DNA of 64,000 bases, from assembly GCA_037349105.1 (NCBI GenBank), contig JAYJMM010000021.1:620001-684000 (forward strand), in the 5' to 3' direction. Position numbers and translations under genes: made by a program. Shown here piece after piece: positions 44,301 to 55,200 of the stretch. A model generated the notes under the pieces. The model was given only the letters and a program-made list of their open reading frames with translations, had not been told where the DNA came from and ran no database searches. The DNA comes from Limnomonas spitsbergensis (taxonomy: Eukaryota; Chlorophyta; Chlorophyceae; Chlamydomonadales). Position 1 is the first letter of the stretch. Each line of letters opens with the position of its first letter.

Positions 44301-47105
44301 GCGCATGGCTTGGTTTGTTTCTGACTATAGGCCCATTGGAAGCATATATTGCTTATGCACATGCAGAACTGCTTGCTATCATGGATGATGGATCTGGTGG
44401 TACTTTCACCACCCTCTTGCTCTTATTGTCCCCCTTCATGCATTCTGATTGCTGGACAAGTGGACATGATGTGCATTGGAGGAGTAGGATGCATTTGAGG
44501 AGTGGGGATGCATAGGGAAGAGAAGAATTCAAGATGAGAGGAAGATGCAGGGGGGAGCCTGGCTTGGACAGGCGCCACTTCGCTCTACATCCCGTTAGGT
44601 TTAAAACAGCGAGGGCGGTGCCATATGTATACAGCGCAGGCAATTACCATACCTGCCTATTTTTTTTACTTGTTTTTATAGCAGGCCTGCCTATATACTT
44701 CTTACCACTGCACACATAGCAGAGAGCCTCAACCTCCAGGATACCCTTACAAGGGCACAGGGCATGGGAGGCCACATGGGAGTGGAGCCACACCTTGAGC
44801 AGGTCGCACGTGGGTCTGCCGAGGCCCAGCCCCGAGACCAGCGCCACGTACTTGTCTTCAGCAGGGGGTACAGGCAGGGGCACTTGCGGGGCCAGGCCCA
44901 TGTAGCAGACGTGCGAGACAACGAAGTCGCCCCCAGGCTCAGCCTTGCCTCGCACAGCTAGCACCACTCCTAGCAGCAGCACCAGGGGCATAGTTTGCAA
45001 TACAGTGGCAGCTACACCAGCAGCAAAGGCATTGGTTGCAATGCGGCGGCAGCGACAGCAGCAGCAACGGCTTAATTTTCAATACAGTGACAGCGACAGC
45101 AGCAGCAAGGGTATTGGCTGTCATAGAGTGGCAGCAGCTGCCACGGCTTGATTTGCAATACCTATACAGTGAGCTGCAACTAGGGTATAGGTTGCTATAG
45201 AGTGACAGCAGCAATAAGAAGGGCATTGTTTGATATAGTGACAACAGCAGCAGGGTCATTGTTTGCAATGCAGTGGCAGCAAGAGTAGCAAGGGTGTTGC
45301 TTGCAGTACAGAAGCAGCGACAGCAGCAGCAGAGGTGTTGCTTGCCATAGAGTGTCAGCAGCAGCAAGGGGCGTTGTTTGCAATACAATGGCAGCAGCAG
45401 CAGCAGGTTCAGGAGTGACGCTTGCAGTCCTATGGCAGCAGCGGCAGCCATAGCTGAGACCTGACTTATAAAAGCCGAGCTGGGCTCTAGCACACAAGGT
45501 CTCAGCTGAAACCTCATCTCTCATGTCAAGGACAGGATGGGACTGAGCTTGACCCTCACAACAAAACGTATGTATGGGAGCCGTGCAAAGGCATATGGCA
45601 TCCAGCCTGTCCCTCCCAGCCTGTCCCTCACCTGTCACTAGTTCATGCACTGGCAGGCAGTCCCCTCGGAGCGTCATGCGCCCCCCCTCATCTTCCAGGA
45701 TCAGGTGGTCACCGTCACTGCAGAAATTGCTGCCGGCTCCAAGTACGTGTTTCATTCCCCTGCACAAAGCACATACGGCTTACGTCATTTGGGGGAGGGG
45801 AATAGGCTGCATGCACCTGCATACAAGGCGTCAGTCAGAGTGGCAGGCTGCTTGCCCTGTAGGAGGCATTCAACTTTGGGGTTGGCAAAATATGTTAGGC
45901 CATGCGGTGCAAGGTGAAGGAATTAAAGACCCTATGGTTGTGACTTCTCTTTCCGCTGAGCTGGTGACTGGACTATTGGAACACGGGGACAGAACAGAGC
46001 TTCTCATATATCCTTGGCCAAGCAAATCACAGGAGCCATCTCTCACCGGTCTTTTGTGTACTCATCCATGATACTTGGCTTAAGCTTCATGTCCTTGTAA
46101 ATTGTCCCTATAGCAGCGACCTGAAGGTCAGCAGCAGGCAAGCGGAGCCTCAGCCTGTCTGCCACAAACCCTAGCATGAGAGAATGGTACTCGGCTTAAG
46201 CTTCATATCCTTGAAGCTTGTCCCAACTGGAATGATTTGAGTATTAGCAAGTGGGGAGCTTCAGCTATGCTGCCCGCACACAAGCACGAGACAAGATGGT
46301 GACTTCAAGGATGGAATTATGGACGAAGCTGATAGACTGTGCTGTTGCGATGCATTTGTGTCTCACTGATATGAAGTAATGATACTCCTTTCAAGACAAC
46401 AGGGTTGTCCGTTGACTGGGTGCACAGCAGGTAAGTGGAAAGCTGGTTCAGCACGCACTCCAAGTACAGTGGAGTGCATGCTGCATGCTATGCACCCGTC
46501 TTATACTCCTATCCCATCTTAGGTAGCTCCTAGGACGCACAACTGTCATGCATCATCAGAAAACGGCAGTCGTGTCCATCTAGTGACCATTTTGTGATCA
46601 AACTGGGGCATAGCTTGAGCTCCGACAAAATCAAATGAGTGTCCACAAAACGTAGCAACATTGGACGGAGATTTGACAGTACAACAGTCAACCCCAAACG
46701 TAGAGAATAATCCCTGTCGTAGAAAATAATCCCTAAATGTAGAAAAAAATCCCTGACATCCAATCCATGCCATTCTAGTGTCCCTTCACAATCTCGCACC
46801 TCCAGGCCCTCAAGCCCTCCGACCTCCAATATCTTAGCAACTGCATCCAGGGGCAGGCAAAATTCACAGTAGGACCGCAGAGTACCGATAAAAGGAAATA
46901 GCACCACATTGAGCCAGCCTAGGATATCCAACCCAGGTGCGTGGTGGCCGTGTATGGGCTCTAACATGGCATGCTCACATTGTACTCCTGGCCAGGCAGC
47001 GCCAGCACACTGTCGCATGGTTGGCGACATGGTGCGCAAGCGTGCAAAGTAAAGCTGAGCATACTGCCGCTCATAACTCCGCTGGTGCACCAAGAATCGT
47101 TCATC
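41400..47105 (-). CDS. POLD2: DNA polymerase delta small (regulatory) subunit
   Basis: Nine exons resolved (high to low): 47105-46979, 46170-46047, 45759-45632, 44969-44794, 44218-44046, 43487-43380, 42775-42632, 42278-42112, 41545-41400. Phases agree and give 430 residues. A short 5' exon with the true ATG is missing. Family motifs in order: ERFLVHQRSYERQYAQLYF, GTIYKDMKLKPSI, HLILEDEGGRMTLRG, YVALVSGLGLG, LPVDIMPGAEDPTNMALPQQ, CLFPAAAGY, FLGTSGQNIDDIAKYS, HLAPTAPDSLTCYPF, DPFVLSSTPHVFFAGNQ and LVNLRTLDCRPISFAGF. These match eukaryotic POLD2 along its whole length, including the inactive calcineurin-like phosphoesterase fold. It tethers the catalytic subunit of polymerase delta to the other accessory subunits during replication. 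Copies of two exons lie in its introns. Confidence 0.96.
42340..42525. repeat. Decoy copies of POLD2 exon 8 start
   Basis: The acceptor and first about 80 bases of the exon 42278-42112 recur, diverged, at about 42441-42523 (minus strand, with CAGATTCCCTCACCTGCTAC kept). A shorter copy lies at about 42345-42379 (GAGGCCTGCATGAACTGGCG). The real exon is the one that stays open and matches the family. Confidence 0.8.
42786..42925. repeat. Tandem duplication in a POLD2 intron
   Basis: AGGCGATCAGGGTACAGG, GCTTCATAGCGCAGGTGCAA and ATATTTCCGCCCATC recur once more about 70-80 bp downstream. It sits directly upstream (minus strand) of the acceptor at 42776. Confidence 0.75.
44965..45460. repeat. GCAGCAGC-rich array beside a POLD2 3' splice site
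   Basis: About ten irregular units of about 40-50 bp combine a CAGCAGCAGC stretch with a phrase like TTGTTTGCAATACAGTGGC. The last unit contains the acceptor of the exon 44969-44794 (minus strand: GCTGCTGCTAG then GAG). The array looks like an expansion of that 3' splice site region. Confidence 0.75.
46183..46270 (-). repeat. Decayed duplicate of POLD2 exon 2
   Basis: Directly upstream of the acceptor of the exon 46170-46047 lies a second copy of it, still readable as VGTSFKDMKLKPSTIL (real exon: IGTIYKDMKLKPSI). It ends in a TAG stop at the acceptor, so it is not a working alternative exon as it stands. Confidence 0.8.
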
Positions 47106-48450
47106 CTGCAGGATAGGATGGCAAGCAAAGTTCTGGAGGGGGGACCAGTCTGTGCCTAATAGACACACGATTCAGTGTGATGCTAAACGTTGTGAAGCAA
47201 GCAAACGGTGTTCATCGCGGAACCTCATGTGTAGTAGCCATATGATTGTGTATTTATGTGTCTATAAGAAACATGCCAAGGATATTTTGTTGTGCCTTAG
47301 GGGGGGCGGAAAGAGCTGACTCGCAGCCTGACATGTCCGGTGCCTATGAGCCACACACTGAATGACGTGTCTTGCATGTGATTCCGTGTCGACCACCTGT
47401 GCTCATTAGGTACAGGTGCACCTTAACATTGTACGGCCCCGTTATCCCGACTGCGCATAAGATAGCGGTATGCCCTCTGCTTTTCCTTGCCCTCTGTGGA
47501 CATGGTGGACTCGAGGCAAGAGAGCATGGCCAGGACAGTTCTGTCAAGGCAGAGCAATTCATATTATTTGACATGCAGTTGGACTGGGAGTTGGTTTGAT
47601 TTCAAGGAGTCAAGAAAAAGAGGTAGATAGCCTATAGAGCTGCCTTGTAATGCGATCTTGCCTTGCATGAGTAGGTCGCCTCGATCCTACTTAGCTCGGC
47701 ATCGTCACAGCTGTCTCGGGCGCTCGTTGTATCGTCAAACATGCGCCTGACACGAAAGATGAAGCGCATAAAAACGAGCTCCTGAAAATCACGGGATTGA
47801 AACTTAAAAGGATTTTGAATTTTGCACACACCCGGAGGACGCTGGCACACGCTCTATATGCTCCAGCATGATACAGAGGTACGGAAGAAGAGCCAGGCCA
47901 GCGTTCGAAAGCTTAAGCCAGGCCAAATGGAAGCTCTGGATGCGTTTTGAAGTCTCACGTTATTGCAGTGGTGGCTACTGCGACCTCGCTATGCAGAGAT
48001 ATGAGAAAAATTAGACGACCCTTCTTATAAAAGCTTCTTATCTTGGCTATTAGCCTATACCATATACCTTTGTACCACTGTACCACAGTACCCCTGACTG
48101 TACTAATCCTGTTATACCCTAATGTATGGTACAAAAAACATTTGTTTTAAGGTATTCATCTTGTTCAACTCGTGCGGCTTCAGTGTAACCAGGCCAAGGA
48201 GAGCAGGGCAGGTGTAGAGGATCCTAAAGGTACAGTGGCATGTGTGATGAATTGGGTTGCCCTCACCTTGCTTCACTCTCAAGTAAGATTTGGCAACTAC
48301 CGGTGATGGACTAGGTTTCCTCACTTTCCCCATCCACTGGACAAAGCTGAAAGCAAGCCATTGTTCCAAGGCCTCTGAAGATTCTGCCATGCAAAAGACT
48401 AGGGGCAGCATATCAGCAATCTGATTACCGGGAATGGCAAACACTGGTAC
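47106..48450. other. Upstream of POLD2, probable 5' exon and promoter, otherwise unassigned
   Basis: The first exon and promoter of POLD2 should lie here. One candidate ATG on the minus strand near 47507 (start MSTEGKEKQRAYRY) cannot be joined with confidence. Other frames are short and unrecognised. Confidence 0.35.
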
Positions 48451-48458
48451 CAATTCTG

Positions 48459-49965
48459 CGATCGTATTGTACTGCTTGTAGGGAGACACTCCACCGCTTC
48501 GCGCTGGCCCTGTTCCTTGCACCAGAGGTATCCAGCAGGGCTGCCCCTCTCAGCCCCCTGCTCTTCAGCCTCCACATCAGCAACCTGCCGGGCATGTTTG
48601 CAGCCTAATGCCCGGCAGAGGGTGTTGCGCTTGAGGCGGGGCAACGTCTCAGGTGCCAATTATAAACGGACGATCTCTCCCTGCTAACAGGTAGGGCTGC
48701 AGCACATGCTTGATGCCCTGCATGAGCATGCGAGAGTTAAACAGGTCTAGGTCAACGTCAGCAAGACCGAGATCTTAAGAGTCAGGCAGCCGCTTAGCTG
48801 CGCAGCGCTGGAAACCCGCCTATTGCTGCGTGAAAGGCCCAGATAGGAGAGTGCTCAAGCGTGTCCAATAATTCAAATTATCGGGCATCATTTAGCACAA
48901 GAGCGGCAGCATGCAGAAGGCCATGCAAGGTGGAGAGGTGCCTCTGGCTGCCACGCTGCATTGTGTCCACCGCATGGCCGCCTAGGTGAGTCTGAGACAT
49001 CATCTGCCTACATGCATACGGTTGGCGTCTGTGCTTGCTGCGCCTGCAGCCAACTCCGGTGATGTGGCGTGGGCCACCAGTCACCTCAAGCCGCAGCACT
49101 GCCTCAGGAGCAGGATGCAGTCAAGCTTTTTTCAGGACCTGCGCCAGGCTACGGGGCTATCTGCGTCCGCCGCCAGCTGGGGGGGCATGAGGGAGCTGCA
49201 GATCCACCCGTTACAGCAAGGCTGGTGGCCGTACGTACTCCACTTCTATAACGCAGCGGTAGCACCAGCAGCACAGCAAGGCTGCCCCCTCATGGCGGCT
49301 GCCATGGCGGCTGACTTGTAGCTCGCTGTCACCCAAAGCATGGAAGGGCGCAGCTGGTGTAGGGAATTGCTTGGTGCCTTGGAGGTCCTGGGGCAAGGAG
49401 CAGCCGTCCCCAACCTGAGTCAGACAGCGACTGCTTTACAGCCTCTACCTGTACCAGAGGTGCTGACGCTAGTCAATGACATAACACCTGTGGGCTATGC
49501 TGCAAAGGCTCGGCCGCATGAGCGCCGGACTATCTGCTGACGCTAGTGGACAGTTGGACACAGCCTACGGGAGGGCGCACCTGGAGTTCACCTGCCTAGG
49601 GAATCCCAGAGACCCAGCCATGGTCTGCCATCGAGCATAGGTCTGTCGCCGCCTACCTCACCTGGTTTCAGCCTACGGCGGGTGCCAGGCAAGGAGCCGC
49701 ACCAGCAAGGGGGAGTGTGCTGGTATGCGCACAAACTTAAGGCTGCGGCTCAGCGCAAACAGCACACCCGACACTAGGGGAAGGCGCAGTGGTCAGCAGC
49801 GCGACACCCGCTGCTGCCATGGATGTTGGGCCAAGGGAGACGGCGAGCATGCTTGCTTCCTGTGCCCAGCGTGCAATTTCATTGAAGAGTGCGAGGATGA
49901 ACAGGCCACCCAATACGTGCTACAGACTTCCACGCTTTGCACCAGGGCAGGCTAGGGTGTGATGC
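48459..49965 (+). pseudogene. Decayed LINE ORF2 (reverse transcriptase and C-terminal remnants)
   Basis: Around 48518-48600 the plus strand reads GIQQGCPLSPLLFSLHISNL, the reverse transcriptase block found in LINE elements (RQGCPLSPLLF). It is followed by a stop. Further on, after frameshifts and stops, come LQHMLDALHEHARVK and VNVSKTEIL (48695-48780), in the usual order. Near 49840-49900 a Cys/His stretch, EHACFLCPACNFIEE, resembles the C-terminal zinc-binding motif of LINE ORF2. Many stops and frameshifts show it is dead. No intact domain remains. Confidence 0.75.
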
Positions 49966-49969
49966 TCTG

Positions 49970-50400
49970 ATTTATATGGAGGATGGGGTATTGTGGTAGT
50001 TTACCTGAGGCTTGGTCGTTTCTTAGGCCGGGGCTTCCTGTCTCTTTACCTTTCCCCACTCAGCCATTTGTGAGTCTCTTTACTTTGTCCCCCCATGTCA
50101 TAGTTTTATGAACAACTGCCCAGTGTCTTTGTTGCATTCCTCTTTTTAAGGGCTAGGACCTGGACGGGCTGGGGATTCTTCAATCTTCCTTTACTTTCTG
50201 GGGTGGTCTTTCCTTTTATTTTTTCTATCTGCTTATTTCCTTCCTCCTGGAGGTGGACTATTGTTTTTTGTCCTCCTTACCAGGCAGTCGGGCGCCTGCG
50301 TGGCCGAGCCTTTCGAGCATGGTCCAGAGGTGTAATGTCATAGACCAAGCAGCGCTCAGCAGTAGTAGCTCATGCACAAAACGTGGGCAAAATGTTACAT
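49970..50400 (+). repeat. LINE 3' UTR copy
   Basis: Directly follows the decayed ORF2. Pyrimidine-rich, ending with the phrase GCGTGGCCGAGCCTTTCGAG then CATGGTCCAGAGGTGTAA. Related copies end at 50640 and 60820, so this is the 3' end of a LINE family. Confidence 0.7.
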
Positions 50401-50574
50401 ACCGTAATAAACCCCTGGTAATAGTTTGCACTCGGCAGTTGCATGAAGCTCTCTCAGTCGATCTACGACACACGGTGAATCCTCTGGATTCAGCAATCAT
50501 GTAACCAGTTCAAAGCACACAGGATGTTTGCCACACTGACTCTGCCCACAACACCATGCAGAACATAAATCCAG

Positions 50575-50645
50575 ACAGTTAGACGCTCACGCGGCCGAGC
50601 CTTTTTGAGCTGGGCCCAGAGGTGCAATATCATTGACATAAATCC
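50575..50645 (+). repeat. LINE 3' end fragment
   Basis: A short second copy of the terminal phrase (GCGGCCGAGCCTTTTTGAGC, CCCAGAGGTGCAATATCATT). Confidence 0.65.
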
Positions 50646-51315
50646 AGCTAGAAAACACAGCACAGCCACCTAGGCGGTAATATAACCGCTATACAAAGCC
50701 ATTTCCTTCGCAGGCTGTCTTGTGCATACACGGCTCAGAGCTCAGCAGCTATAGAAGGAAGAGAGTAGTGAATGCACCACAGCACGTCACCCCAAAACTT
50801 CGTGGTGCGGAGAGGTAAAAACTTCAGGATGCCTTAAATCAGGAGAAAATAGGAATATATATAGGACGCAATCATGGGCCAAATATCAAATCAATTGGAC
50901 GTGTGAATCGGACGGAAAAAGGTTCAGGTACCGATATACATGACAAAAAGAGGGAGGGCGATGCAAAGCGCATGGCCGGGAAGGATGTTGGCTGAAACAA
51001 AATGATTGATGCCATCACCAGGGCCAGCCTCTCGATCGAGAAAACCTAATGGTGAAAGGACCAACACGCGGGTGCAATCCCAAAATGCTGTAACAACGGC
51101 GGTATGTACAGATTGAAAAAACAGCTACAAAAGCCCACCCTCTAGTCCAAAACAATTGGCAACACGCTTTTCCTCATATGCCATCATGCGAACCTCGCCT
51201 ACATGAGGCCAACAGGCCTGAGACTCAACCGCCGGGCCATTATGCGACCCTTGCCTAAATGAGGCCAAGAGGCCCGAGAATCCGCTGGGCGCGGCCCCTT
51301 CCAGTGTCAGAACCT
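50646..51315. other. Intergenic, 3' side of the PWWP-like gene
   Basis: No gene recognised. The phrases ATGCGAACCTCGCCTACATG and ATGCGACCCTTGCCTAAATG with AGGCCAACAGGCC and AGGCCAAGAGGCC (51185-51275) form a short tandem duplication. Confidence 0.45.
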
Positions 51316-52238
51316 CTAGCTGGGCTGCCTCGGCGCCTGAGCCTGAGAGAGATCAAGAACCCGCTGCCCCTCCAAGCAGCAAAGCAGCCCGAACCCGGGG
51401 GGCCCGGATTTCCCAGCCTCGGCGTCACTGCCACAGTCGCGTCCATGGGCATCAAGGCAGCCTGCCTGCTCCTCCCTCGGCACGCAGGTCTGAGAGGGGG
51501 GCCCTAAGACGCCGCCGCTGCCCGGCTGGGCAGTCAGCTTCCGTCGGCCGATGTCGCCCAGCGCCTGCTCGTTTGAGCTGCCGTCACTCACCCGGGCACT
51601 GTGCTCCAGGTGGCGCGGAGTCCAAGGCTCGGGGCGGCGGTGATGGGCCACAGGCGTGGCGGGCCGACGGGCTCCTGCCAGGCTGGCTGCTGGGATAGCA
51701 TTTGCAGCGGGCCAAACTCCCTGTGTCGCCTGCATCAGCGCCCCTGAGGAGCGCGAACTAGGTAACTGGACCGGGCCGCTCCGCGCGGAACCGCTACCGG
51801 CAGGAGCGCTGTGCCACTGCTGTTGCCGCTGCTGTTGTGGCTGCAGGGGCGCAGATGTGGCGGAGAAATAGTAGCTAGGAAAGCCCCCGGGGCCATCAAC
51901 CCTTGAGGATGCCTGGCCCACAGGCTGCTGCTGCTGCTCCTGCTGCAGCTGCCACGTGGTTTGCTGCTGGTGCTGCCGCCACTGGGGGGGGCCCTCTGCC
52001 ACGGAGGCGTGGCCCCCAGGCACCGGCATGGAAGGAACCAGGACTAGGCGAGATGCATCAGCGAGCAGCATGGGCTGTGGAGCATCCTGGTGGCCTATCA
52101 AGGATGGCGCCATCCACACTTTCTGTCCGTCTGCCTGCCGCATCACCTGAACATGCCCCTGCCTCTCCCCTAGCCCATGGCTCTGCTGCTGCTGATGACT
52201 ATGCTGCTGAAGCAAATGGTGGATATCCTGAGCCTGCA

Positions 52239-52279
<41 letters not shown>

Positions 52280-55200
52280 AAGCCTCCACTGTATTGCCAA
52301 GAACCATCTTGTGACCTGAAGCTGTACTGCTGCAGCTGCTGCGGTTGCGACACGACATACTGCACATGTGCCGCCTGCCCTTGGCCGCCGCCGTGCATCA
52401 AGTACCCCCCGTGTGCGACAGAGTGCAGCACCAGCGGCGAGGCGCTACCTGAGTGGTACTGAGGCAGTGCCTGCATGAGGACATAATGCCCCGGCGCTGC
52501 CCCAGGAGCAGCAGCAGCTAGGTGGCCCATGGTCGGCATGCTCGGGACGCCACCCCCTGATGCAGTTTGTGCTGGCTTCCAGCTTCCACCTGCAGCCCCT
52601 GCTGTAGCCGGTGCTGGCTGCCAGCTTACACCCGCAGCCCCTGCTGTAGCCTGTGCGAGCTGCCAGCTTAAGCCAGCGGCCTCCATGGGGAGGCTGGCAG
52701 GCGGAATCTCAGGTCTCACATCAGGAACTGGATTCTCAGGCAGGTAGGACGCCCGGAGCGAAGCGACACGCTCCATCGCCGCTGGAGAAGTGTCCAGAGG
52801 CGGTATCACCTCATCAGCCAAGATGCTGCCAGCGTCGTGCTCCAGCTCGGCAGCCTCCCGCGCCTGCGCCTCTAAACCCTCCGCCCTCGCCTCTGCCAGC
52901 GCAGACGTCGTCGCGACCTCCGCCATCATGTTCAGCGCCTCGAACGTGCCCGCAGCCGCATCCGCCGCGGTGGTGGCGGCGGTGGCAGCGGCAGCGCGCC
53001 TCTGGCTGCTGCTGCTTGTGACGGCGCTGTGGGCCGCGCTGACGCGGGGGTGCTGCCTGGCCTTGTGCACCGGGCCGAAGGCAGAGGACAGCGGCGAGGC
53101 GCTGCCGCCCTGAGAGCCCGCTGACATGCGCGTCAACACCTCAGCCGCAAACACATCCGATTGGGCGCCTGCATCCAAGTAAAGCAAATGGGGATGTGAA
53201 CACCCCCATCTTCGCGTTTTATGCGTTACGTTTAGGTAAGTACCAGTACGCACTTCTGTTTTTTTCTATCAGTACCGATACTTCCAACGAGTGGATCAAA
53301 AATTGATACCGGTACATACGGCCTGGGGCCGGGACCTGCCAAATATCTCATATGCCTAGCCTCTGCATGAAAGGTACTGAGATGGCGAGTATGGTTGGGA
53401 CATCGTCTGTTCCTCCAGTTCTCGTAGTGCCTAGCCCTTTTGAAAAAGACGGCGATGGGTTGGACATCACCACGGCATCCTTACAGACCGCTGTCAGCCT
53501 CCACAACAGGAGCCTCAAGACAGCAGCATCCCTCGCAGCGCTCTGTAGCCCCCCTTCAAAGAGGGCTCCCATGCCTCTCCATGCGCCCTTCCATGTATGC
53601 ATGCGGGTGTACATTCCATGCATGCATGCAGGTGTACATTCCGTGCATGCATGCGGGGGCTTCTTCTCGCGCTCTCCGCACCTGTCGTGGGGTGTGCTTG
53701 CTTCACTTTGTTGCCCAGCCTCAGCCTCATTTCCTGGAGCCAGCGGCGCACATCCGGGGCTGGAAAGTAGTACCTGCAAGAAGTGTGAGACACTCTTTTT
53801 ATTACTACATGGAAGGAATGAGACACTCTTTTTATTACTAAGGAATGAGACTCTGTTTTTATTTCTACAGCAGCTGCAGGTAGGAAACCAGGAGCAAAAA
53901 CAAGCCTACAGGGCACAGTCAGGCGGCTTAGGTCATGAAGAATGCACCAGATGCACCACCACAGCACCCTGTCAAAACGTCAAACACATCACGGAAAACA
54001 AAAAGGCTGGAGTGCAAGCCAGGCCGCAGCTGCCTCACTTGGTGACGTCGTTCTTCAACTTTACGACGACGCTGTTTGGGTGGCTCGTGTCCGGGCCCAT
54101 GACCCTGCCTGGGTAGTACATGTCGGGTATGTCCACCTTGAAAACCCAGCTGGGCACGTCGATGATCTGCCAGGGAGGGGGAGGGCGCAGCTAAGGTCAA
54201 CAGCCCCAACTGAAAGTAACTGCATTTCAAAAGCCTCGTTAAGTATCCGGCAACACAAGTCTGCGGCCCGCACAGGGAGCAACAGCCCTTGAGATGCCTC
54301 GTACACCATCCTCAGGCGCCGCAATTGGCCCAACAGGGGCGCTGGGCTCAACTCAGGTCCACAAACAACACAGGGCCATCATAATTTCTGATACCGGTAC
54401 CCAGACACTGCTACTCCATTAACCCTCTTCCAAGACCTCCAGATTCAGAAGCTGAAATAACAGCCGTTCAAATGACGCCTTGTAAACACTATTCGGGCAG
54501 CGCACCTGGCCCAACAAGTCCCCCACTTCAGTCTTGCTGGTGCGCTTCTTGCTGATCGAAAGCTTCTGGCGTTTCCCGCCCGCAGGGGCCTCCAGAAAAG
54601 CCGCGGGCCTCTCGACGACGCTGCTGCCTACCGCGCCACCGCCATCAAGCCCCTTTGCTTCCACAAGAGTCGACATGGATCCGAGCTTGCTGGGGCTCTC
54701 GTCAGGCTGCCTGACAGCCGAGGCGTCCCCGGAAGTCTGCATGCTCCCAGCATGCCTCGACCCCTGTGAGGCAAAAGACTCTGCCTTGTCGTGGACCCGA
54801 CGACGTTGGCGCGTGGCATCCTCGGCGCGAGCCGGCTGCCCAGCCTGGTCCGCATCTCCGAGGGCCTGTCTGGCGGCGTGGCAGTCCCTAGCTGCGGGCT
54901 CGACCTTGGCGCCTGGAGTGCTCTCACCTTCGGCAGCCCATTTTATGACCTCTTCGGCTGGAAAGAAGAACCTAAACAAGAGGGATGGACGCAGTGTTGT
55001 TTTTACTGTGCACTGGTCTACTTAAAGAGGGCTGCTGGGTGGCCACCACTGGGCAAAGCGGGAACAAACCATGGCCAGCCTAATGCCTACGCAACAGGGC
55101 AGGCTGCACCAGGACCCAACAGCCGCACGCGAGGATAGGGCCGGTGTCTCAAAGGGGATCAAGAATATAACTAGAAAGCCAGATAAGGGGCTCCTTTCTT

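Noticed and set aside
46183..46270. Mutually exclusive alternative exon in POLD2
   Set aside because: The copy ends in a stop codon directly before the real acceptor and lacks a donor in the right place, so it cannot act as an alternative exon in its present form.
46530..47168. 212-codon minus-strand frame
   Set aside because: Its first part is the POLD2 exon 47105-46979. The remainder runs through the intron past a good GTGAGC donor and has no family similarity, so it is a chance read-through.
53352..54116. 254-codon plus-strand frame
   Set aside because: Lies opposite the PWWP-like gene exons. Its composition comes from repeats and it has no motif.
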